A DNA stretch of 11,986 bases, taken from an uncultured Porphyromonas sp. Lineage in GTDB: Bacteria > Bacteroidota > Bacteroidia > Bacteroidales > Porphyromonadaceae. The translations under genes and the position numbers were made by a program. Below the pieces are notes generated by a model that was not told the DNA's origin, did no database searches, and saw only the letters and a list, made by a program, of their open reading frames with translations. The number at the start of each line of letters is the position of its first letter. The first letter of the stretch is position 1. Where the stretch lies: contig UQBE01000050.1 of the NCBI GenBank assembly GCA_900539155.1, positions 1-11,986 on the forward strand, given 5' to 3'. Positions 7,706 to 11,986 of the stretch are shown in pieces.

Positions 7706-9706
7706 ATGTTTAAGACAAAGAGTCGCTGGGTAGCGATCGCCTGTCACACGCTCTGGGCTATCGTACTGATGCAGCTGTGCCGACTGCTCTACTTCTTCTA
7801 CAACCAATCTTTCTTTCCCTCGGTCGATGGCTGGCAGTTGCTCCACCTCATGCGGGGAGGCTACATACTGGATATGGTCGCCATCGCATACGGACTGCTA
7901 CTCTACTACCTGATGATGATCGTAGGGGCTTACCTACCTAGGCGGATCGAGATGAGTAGCTGGTATCGCTGGATACGCCATATAGCATACATCTTGCCAC
8001 TAGGCTTCTTCATCTTCCTCAATGTCTCAGACACCGGCTACTATCCCTTCGTACTAAGGCGAGCTAATAGTGACATCTTCCGAGAGTTTCAGGGGAAGAG
8101 TATGTTTAGCTTCTACAAAGACTTCGTTGTAGAGTTTTGGCCGCTCACCATAGCGTTCTTCGTCTTGCTTGCTCTAGCCATAGCGGGCTACTGGCTGGTG
8201 CAGTACCAGCGTGAGGCGCGTACCTCTCGCCGCTCTTACTGGGTAGACGGCACCTGCACACTGGGCATGGTCATCTTCCTCTTCTTCAGTATGCGTGGTA
8301 CTTGGGACTTTTCGAGCAAACCCGTATCGACGACACACTTCTTCTCCTACACGACAGACCCTGAGCAGTTTCCCTTGCTACAAAACACCCCCGTAGCCCT
8401 GACAAAAGACGCCGCCTCACGACAGCTCTTCACCTTCTATACAAATGAAGAGCTACCTACCATCTTCACACCCTACTATCAGGCGGCTCCACTCTCAGAG
8501 AGCGATACACTCTTTGGCTCTATGCAGGGGCGCAACGTCGTCGTGATCATCCTAGAGAGTATGGCTAGAGAGTACACGGGCTACCTCAATCGGTATATCG
8601 ATGGGTACCCGAGCTACACTCCCTACCTCGATAGCTTGATGCCACACACGCTCTATGCGCAGTACGGCTTTGCCTCTGGCAAGCGATCCGTCGAGTCCTT
8701 CCCCTCAATCTTCGTCTCGCTACCTTCGTTTGGTGGCACCTTCGACGATGAGGCGTGGACTATGGACAACTACCAGCACTTCGACTCCTACGACACGGGC
8801 TTGCCCCTATCACTAGGCGATTACGGCTACCACCTCAAGTTTTACCACGGTGATGGGCCGGGAGCTATGGGCTTCTACTCCTTCCTCAATCGTCTAGGGG
8901 TACAAGATCAATACACCGCTCAGGACTACCTAGCCACGCATCCTAATGAGTCTAACGCTAAGGTCGGTACGTGGGGTATCCACGACCTACCCTTCGAGCA
9001 GGCTATGGCTGAAGATATGAAGTCGCTCCAGGAGCCCTTCGGAGCCTTCTTCTTCTCACTCTCTAATCATAGTCCTTTTAGTATGCCCAAGGGGTACAAG
9101 GGCAAATTAAAGCGAGGTACCCTCCCGATCCATCAGACAGCCCAATATGCCGATGACGCTCTCCGAGAGTTTTTCGAGCGGGTCAAAGAGGAGCCCTGGT
9201 ATCGCAATACACTCTTCGTCATCACGGCCGATCACACAAGCCTCAGCGACCAACCTCTGTATGCCAACTTAGCGGGACATGCTGCCGCGCCGATTTTCTT
9301 CTTTGACCCACAAGGCAAGCTACATGGAGAGGTCAGCGACTATGTCGTACAGCACATAGACATCCTCCCCACCCTCCTCTACCTGCTCGGCATCACGGAG
9401 CCAGTACTGAGCTACGGGAGTAACATCTTCGACCAGCAGGCAGAGCACTATGCGCTCAACTTCTACCACAACCAGTACCTCTTCTTCACGAAGGCGCTCA
9501 CGCTCACGATGACCACCGATGGTCAGGTCAGCGTCCAGAAGCCAGCAGCCTACCTGCAGACGGAGTCCGATCGCGCCACCGCCCCCACCTCGTCAGAGGT
9601 GTCGCACTACACCGCACTCTTTAAGGCGATCGTACAGGACTACAACAACCGCGTCCTCAAGAGCTCCTTCTCACTGAGAGATGTGACCCCTAAGTCGTCA
9701 GAGTAG
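7706..9706 (+). CDS. LTA synthase family phosphoglycerol/phosphoethanolamine-type transferase (sulfatase fold)
   Basis: This 666-residue inner-membrane enzyme has about five hydrophobic helices (near residues 10-30, 54-76, 92-108, 143-165 and 186-197), then a large extracytoplasmic alkaline-phosphatase-superfamily domain (about 275-600). The layout is that of LtaS and OpgB-like transferases. Metal and catalytic residues line up by order and spacing with LtaS: E284 (IILES), nucleophile S328 (SGKRSVES, where LtaS has Thr), H381 (KFYHGDG), H455 (LSNHSPF) and D509-H510 (ITADH). The conserved QHIDILPTLLYLLG follows at 549-562. Gram-negative Bacteroidota make no lipoteichoic acid, so it more likely adds phosphoglycerol or phosphoethanolamine to a glycan or lipid in the periplasm; hydrolase activity is possible. 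It is the last gene after gyrB and two glycosyltransferases. Only a weak stem (9786-9799) follows it, not a convincing terminator. Confidence 0.88.
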   Translation: MFKTKSRWVAIACHTLWAIVLMQLCRLLYFFYNQSFFPSVDGWQLLHLMRGGYILDMVAIAYGLLLYYLMMIVGAYLPRRIEMSSWYRWIRHIAYILPLGFFIFLNVSDTGYYPFVLRRANSDIFREFQGKSMFSFYKDFVVEFWPLTIAFFVLLALAIAGYWLVQYQREARTSRRSYWVDGTCTLGMVIFLFFSMRGTWDFSSKPVSTTHFFSYTTDPEQFPLLQNTPVALTKDAASRQLFTFYTNEELPTIFTPYYQAAPLSESDTLFGSMQGRNVVVIILESMAREYTGYLNRYIDGYPSYTPYLDSLMPHTLYAQYGFASGKRSVESFPSIFVSLPSFGGTFDDEAWTMDNYQHFDSYDTGLPLSLGDYGYHLKFYHGDGPGAMGFYSFLNRLGVQDQYTAQDYLATHPNESNAKVGTWGIHDLPFEQAMAEDMKSLQEPFGAFFFSLSNHSPFSMPKGYKGKLKRGTLPIHQTAQYADDALREFFERVKEEPWYRNTLFVITADHTSLSDQPLYANLAGHAAAPIFFFDPQGKLHGEVSDYVVQHIDILPTLLYLLGITEPVLSYGSNIFDQQAEHYALNFYHNQYLFFTKALTLTMTTDGQVSVQKPAAYLQTESDRATAPTSSEVSHYTALFKAIVQDYNNRVLKSSFSLRDVTPKSSE

Positions 9707-9842
9707 CCCAGCGACCTGCCGCCACCCTGCGCACTCCTTCGCTCTCTATCTGAATTAGCCCTTGTGGCAATCATTGTCAGCGTAGAAGGAGCTGTCCTTA
9801 GTCTATCATGTTTTACCTTTTGCACTGTTAGTAAGTTGGTCG

Positions 9843-9874
9843 TTTGATCAATTGATATTTAGTTGCTACCTTTG
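9843..9874 (+). promoter_or_regulatory. Strong Bacteroidota promoter with no downstream ORF
   Basis: TTTG at 9843-9846 and TACCTTTG at 9867-9874 are separated by 20 bp, very close to the Bacteroidota consensus TTTG-N19-TAnnTTTG. Transcription would start near 9881. No credible reading frame follows before the tRNA, so it probably drives the candidate small RNA. Between the LtaS-like gene and this promoter (9707-9842) there is no gene, only a weak AAGGA/TCCTT stem and a near-palindrome at 9765-9779. Confidence 0.7.
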
Positions 9875-9880
9875 CAATGG

Positions 9881-9997
9881 AGTAGAGCCGAAAAAGGCGC
9901 GATAACTTCAAGCTGTGCCTCTCCGATAAGGCGTTGAACTTCTATCCCTCCCGAGTACGAAATCGGAAGTTATTAGTTCTTCGCCTTGTCTTCTTTA
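9881..9997 (+). ncRNA. Candidate structured small RNA (unidentified)
   Basis: This promoter-driven stretch has no supported ORF but has long complementary segments. GATAACTTC (9901-9909) pairs with GAAGTTATT (9966-9974). AAGGCG-TT-GAAC (9928-9939) pairs with GTTC-TT-CGCCTT (9976-9987). CCGA/TCGG (9951-9954 with 9963-9966) and AGGCGC/GTGCCT (9895-9900 with 9915-9920) form smaller stems that partly compete. The two long pairings interleave, so they form either an H-type pseudoknot or alternative states. The second stem is followed by TGTCTTCTTT, which resembles the tail of an intrinsic terminator and would end the RNA near 9997, about 115 bases long. I do not recognise a known family; it does not look like SRP RNA, tmRNA or RNase P RNA. 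Confidence 0.5.
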
Positions 9998-10020
9998 TAT
10001 GGGATGTGATATGATACTTG

Positions 10021-10066
10021 TCCGTATTTTCCACTCCAAAATGCAATTTGGAGTGGAAAATACGGA
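10021..10066. repeat. Perfect 20-bp inverted repeat with 6-base loop
   Basis: Bases 10021-10040 (TCCGTATTTTCCACTCCAAA) are exactly repeated as the reverse complement at 10047-10066, around the loop ATGCAA. The stem has no mismatch over 20 bp. No T-run follows on either strand, so it is not a typical rho-independent terminator, although it would still form a very stable hairpin in RNA from the upstream promoter. It ends seven bases before the -33 box of the tRNA-Cys promoter. A REP-like or MITE-type repeat, or a transcription insulator, are possible readings. Confidence 0.9.
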
Positions 10067-10073
10067 GTATTAG

Positions 10074-10104
10074 TTTGCCGAATCAAAAAATTGTCGTATC
10101 TTTG
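10074..10104 (+). promoter_or_regulatory. Consensus Bacteroidota promoter for tRNA-Cys
   Basis: TTTG at 10074-10077, a 19-bp spacer, and TATCTTTG at 10097-10104 match the Bacteroidota housekeeping promoter exactly. The predicted start is near 10111, about ten bases before the mature tRNA 5' end. Confidence 0.85.
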
Positions 10105-10120
10105 TAGTCACAAAAACAAT

Positions 10121-10194
10121 GGTTCGTTGGCCGAGTGGTTAGGCAACGGTCTGCAAAACCGTGTACGGCGGTTCAAATCCGCCACGAACCTCCA
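10121..10194 (+). tRNA. tRNA-Cys (anticodon GCA)
   Basis: A complete cloverleaf is visible. The acceptor stem is GGTTCGT (10121-10127) with ACGAACC (10184-10190), discriminator T10191, and a genome-encoded CCA (10192-10194). The D arm contains the GGTTAGG-type loop. The anticodon stem is ACGGT/ACCGT (10146-10150 and 10158-10162) around the loop CTGCAAA, with anticodon GCA at 10153-10155. The T arm is GGCGG/CCGCC (10167-10171 and 10179-10183) with loop TTCAAAT. It is a single-gene unit between its own promoter and terminator. Confidence 0.97.
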
Positions 10195-10215
10195 TAGATT
10201 TTCATACCTTTTACC

Positions 10216-10253
10216 TCCCCTACTAGCTCTTATAGCTGGTAGGGGATTTTTTT
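10216..10253 (+). terminator. Intrinsic terminator of tRNA-Cys
   Basis: A 13-bp stem with one T·G pair runs from 10216 to 10246 (left arm TCCCCTACTAGCT, loop CTTAT) and is followed directly by seven T residues (10247-10253). It stops the tRNA transcript before the convergent minus-strand gene, whose stop is at 10332. The gap 10254-10331 shows nothing else I can support. Confidence 0.93.
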
Positions 10254-10331
10254 ACGTCCTGATGCTCCAGATGAAGAGTGGTCTCCGCCAGCACCTTAGT
10301 CTGTGGAGGTACTGGCTTTTGCTCTTTTACA

Positions 10332-11579
10332 TCACGCTTCTCCTCCCAGGTCGGAGGTTAGGATTAGGAGCTTACGACGTCGCTCACCTAGTGTAGTAGC
10401 TAGGAGGTAGTAGGTGTCGCTCTCATCACTCTTGAGCATCTGCTTCAGCTGCATAGCTGTCAGTGGAAAGTGTCGTGCCATAATCGTAAGTGCCGGATAG
10501 CGCTGACGCAAATCTTGTAGTGAGCGACCTCTAAGTGTAGACTTGCTATAGTCTATCTCTTCTAGTAGACGGTAGCTCTTATAGAGCGGGCTCGGAGATG
10601 GCTCGGAAGAGGTGTATATGTGGCTATTTGCTCCTAGCAAGGTGAGCGCATGCTCAGTGGCGACTAAATGGTATGCACCACTTTTCATCAAGAGTGGTAG
10701 CGGGATGTGGATATATCTCTCTAATTGGCTCGCGTAGGGCGTATGTGTCGAGGACAAATCGTCGTAAGGGCAGTTCCATCTGAAGAGATGTCCCAGGCGA
10801 TTCAGTAAGACGAGATGTAGCGTGACCTCATCTGGTGAGGGGGCTCGCATAGAGAGGAAGACAAGGAGCTCCTTAACCTCATCTTGTAGCTGTACGATGT
10901 GTAGCTCGTAGGCTTGTGGTAGTTGCTCTAATATCCAGCGAATATCTAGCATCGGGGAGAGCTTGAGAAGCACGCGACCTCTATAGCCCAGCTCCTGTAG
11001 GCGGGCAATCATCTCAAGAGGTGCAGGACTGTAGGCATCCATACTTGCAAGCCGCTTGTTAGGGTCCTCCATATCTCGCCGAGCTGGATCTGCGTAGACG
11101 AGCGTAACCCCTGCCAGACTAGCAGAGCTTATCTCCGCCAAGGCATCCCCGCACTGTACCGTCACATTCTCTCTCCCTAGGAGTCTACGCAGATTATAGT
11201 TCAAGGCTTGCGCCATCACAGGCTCTATCTCATAGATGACACTCTGCTCAGCGACCTCTGCCATAGCCAGCGCATCAATGCCCATCCCTCCCGTCATATC
11301 TAGGATACGCTCCTGCGGCCTAATCAGTTGCTGCTTGTAGCGTGCCGTCAGCTCACTGCTACACTGCTCGAAGTTAACCCGATGCGGCACATAGCCACCG
11401 CCCTCTGCAAAGCGGGGCACCTTGCGCTGCATCTTCGCCAGTAGGGAGACCTGTAGAGCTACCTGTCGTCTCACCTCAGGCTCTAAGTCACTCCGCTCGA
11501 AGAGAATCCTGTCGGGCGACCTGTCAGCCCACTGCCTACTCAGTGCTACTACCTGCTCTATCTGTTGCTCTGATAACAT
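10332..11579 (-). CDS. Class I SAM-dependent methyltransferase with THUMP-like C-terminus (PG_1098-like)
   Basis: This 415-residue cytoplasmic protein resembles P. gingivalis PG_1098 and its Bacteroidota relatives. A helical N-terminal part (1-60) leads to the methyltransferase core: ILDMTGGMGIDALAM (92-106) is motif I for SAM binding, YEIEP (116-120) carries the acidic ribose-binding residue, and YADPARRD (162-169) is the DPxR catalytic-loop motif. LLKLSPMLDI (204-213) follows. A ferredoxin-like region and a THUMP-like domain (about 280-410) end the protein with the KSTLRGRSLQDLRQRYPALTIMARHFPL-type segment. This architecture suggests RNA methylation, but the target is unknown. The ATG is preceded by a separate minus-strand promoter, and the gene runs toward the tRNA-Cys terminator. 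Confidence 0.85.
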   Translation of the reverse strand: MLSEQQIEQVVALSRQWADRSPDRILFERSDLEPEVRRQVALQVSLLAKMQRKVPRFAEGGGYVPHRVNFEQCSSELTARYKQQLIRPQERILDMTGGMGIDALAMAEVAEQSVIYEIEPVMAQALNYNLRRLLGRENVTVQCGDALAEISSASLAGVTLVYADPARRDMEDPNKRLASMDAYSPAPLEMIARLQELGYRGRVLLKLSPMLDIRWILEQLPQAYELHIVQLQDEVKELLVFLSMRAPSPDEVTLHLVLLNRLGHLFRWNCPYDDLSSTHTPYASQLERYIHIPLPLLMKSGAYHLVATEHALTLLGANSHIYTSSEPSPSPLYKSYRLLEEIDYSKSTLRGRSLQDLRQRYPALTIMARHFPLTAMQLKQMLKSDESDTYYLLATTLGERRRKLLILTSDLGGEA

Positions 11580-11601
11580 ACGGACATCGTTGTCTACAGC
11601 G

Positions 11602-11632
11602 CAAAGTTAGCAGATAAGCAGAAATCTACCAA
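11602..11632 (-). promoter_or_regulatory. Promoter of the minus-strand methyltransferase gene
   Basis: Read on the minus strand, TTGG (11632-11629), a 19-bp spacer and TAACTTTG (11609-11602) fit the Bacteroidota promoter with one mismatch in the -33 box. The start would fall near 11595, leaving a leader of about 16 bases before the ATG at 11579. Confidence 0.65.
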
Positions 11633-11784
11633 GTCCCCTCCCCGACCAATTTATCAAGAGACAAGAGCTACGCCACCTCAGCTCTCTCTTACCAACTATC
11701 CAATGACAAGCGCGCGAGCAATATCTAGCAATGCCCTACCCCTCTCTTGTGCGCTCTATTCGCAACACTTACGAGTTTCCAGAA
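11633..11784. other. Gene-free stretch before the 22-bp array
   Basis: No ORF or consensus promoter is evident. The only structure is a short stem, AGAGCT (11664-11669) with AGCTCT (11680-11685), without a T-tract. The whole gap between the minus-strand gene and the next + strand start is about 345 bases and is otherwise filled by the promoter, the array and the hairpin listed separately. Confidence 0.5.
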
Positions 11785-11867
11785 AATTCCTCCCTTGGGA
11801 GCAAATCGTCCCTCCCTAGGGATTTTTCAATTCCTCCCTTGGGATTTCTTCGTCCCTCCCTAGGGAT
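11785..11867. repeat. Four-copy 22-bp-spaced direct repeat array (CCTCCCTWGGGA)
   Basis: The 12-base core CCTCCCTWGGGA occurs at 11789, 11811, 11833 and 11855, exactly 22 bp apart. Copies 1 and 3 read TTGGGA and are preceded by AATT; copies 2 and 4 read TAGGGA and are preceded by TCGTC. The array is therefore a 44-bp dimer repeated twice. The TCCCTAGGGA cores are perfect 10-bp palindromes. The exact two-helical-turn spacing puts all four on one face of the DNA. It ends 58 bases before the ATG of the next gene. It could be a binding-site cluster, a minisatellite or part of a mobile element end. Confidence 0.9.
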
Positions 11868-11900
11868 CGAAAAATTTGTCCTCTCCTGAAATAGTACACA

Positions 11901-11920
11901 GTTGGGAAGCCAACCCCAAC
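11901..11920 (+). promoter_or_regulatory. Hairpin(s) just upstream of the partial gene
   Basis: GTTGG (11901-11905) pairs with CCAAC (11910-11914) around a GAAG tetraloop, or GTTGGG (11901-11906) pairs with CCCAAC (11915-11920). The two forms exclude each other. They occupy the place of a ribosome binding site, four bases before the ATG, where no Shine-Dalgarno sequence is seen. A role in limiting translation is possible but unproven. Confidence 0.4.
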
Positions 11921-11924
11921 AACT

Positions 11925-11986
11925 ATGAAAGAAGAAAAAAGTAACCGAGGACGAAAGGGATATCCCCTAGATTTCAAGTGGAGAGT
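11925..11986 (+). CDS. Partial CDS, N-terminus only; possibly a transposase-type HTH protein
   Basis: The frame from ATG 11925 is open to the window edge and gives MKEEKSNRGRKGYPLDFKWR. The very basic start followed by an aromatic-x-x-x-F-K-x-R pattern resembles the beginning of helix-turn-helix proteins such as OrfA of IS3-like elements, which typically read Y-S-x-E-F-K-x-x-x-V. With 20 residues this is only a resemblance, and a host gene remains possible. The repeat array and the upstream hairpin would fit either an insertion-sequence end or a regulated host gene. No terminal inverted repeat or target duplication can be judged from this window. Confidence 0.45.
   Translation, partial: MKEEKSNRGRKGYPLDFKWR

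Noticed and set aside
9765..9799. Terminator after the LtaS-like gene
   Set aside because: The near-palindrome at 9765-9779 has a one-base loop, and the AAGGA/TCCTT stem is only 5 bp without an adjacent T-tract.
10091..10396. 101-residue + strand open frame
   Set aside because: It runs through the tRNA-Cys gene and its terminator, so it is not a protein gene.
11785..11867. CRISPR array
   Set aside because: The 12-base cores are separated by 10-base intervals that are themselves partly repeated, far too short for spacers, and no cas gene is present.
11785..11867. Plasmid-type iterons of a replication origin
   Set aside because: A 22-bp period fits iterons, but the surroundings are chromosomal (gyrB, tRNA, prmA), no Rep-like gene is visible and there is no AT-rich melting region.

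Overview
The window reads as chromosomal DNA of a Bacteroidota bacterium, most likely a Porphyromonas of about 50% G+C (P. asaccharolytica or P. uenonis type). Three things point there: promoters of the Bacteroidota form TTTG-N19/20-TAnnTTTG, weak or absent Shine-Dalgarno sequences, and Bacteroidota-type proteins (GyrB, PrmA, and a methyltransferase resembling P. gingivalis PG_1098). The genus call is inference from remembered family features, not from a database search.

Left part (1-3499, + strand): a structured intergenic start with palindromes, then a closely spaced set encoding a MATE-family transporter, the ribosomal protein L11 methyltransferase PrmA and a family 2 glycosyltransferase. 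The transporter reading frame continues upstream of its first ATG into clearly homologous sequence, but no ATG, GTG or TTG lies there. A non-standard ATC start or a damaged start codon is likely.

Middle part (3500-9706, + strand): a promoter and leader hairpin precede gyrB. After gyrB come three genes with gaps of 9, 22 and 49 bases: a glycosyltransferase of the Glyco_tranf_2_4 type, a classical GT2 glycosyltransferase, and a five-helix membrane enzyme of the LtaS/alkaline phosphatase superfamily. These probably form one transcription unit. The last three look like a small surface-glycan or glycolipid module in which an envelope enzyme may add a phosphoryl group such as phosphoglycerol to a product of the glycosyltransferases.

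Non-coding block (9707-10331): a near-consensus promoter drives about 110 bases with no reading frame but strong complementary segments in pseudoknot order, which is a candidate small RNA. A perfect 20-bp inverted repeat follows, then a consensus promoter, tRNA-Cys(GCA) with encoded CCA, and a strong intrinsic terminator.

Right part (10332-11986): a minus-strand gene for a SAM-dependent methyltransferase with a THUMP-like C-terminus, with its own promoter. Beyond it lies a gene-free stretch carrying four copies of CCTCCCTWGGGA at exactly 22-bp intervals, followed by the first codons of a + strand gene cut by the window end, possibly a transposase-type DNA-binding protein.

The least explained signals are the 22-bp array, the candidate structured RNA, the 20-bp inverted repeat and the missing transporter start codon. 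I see no complete defence system, CRISPR array or full mobile element.
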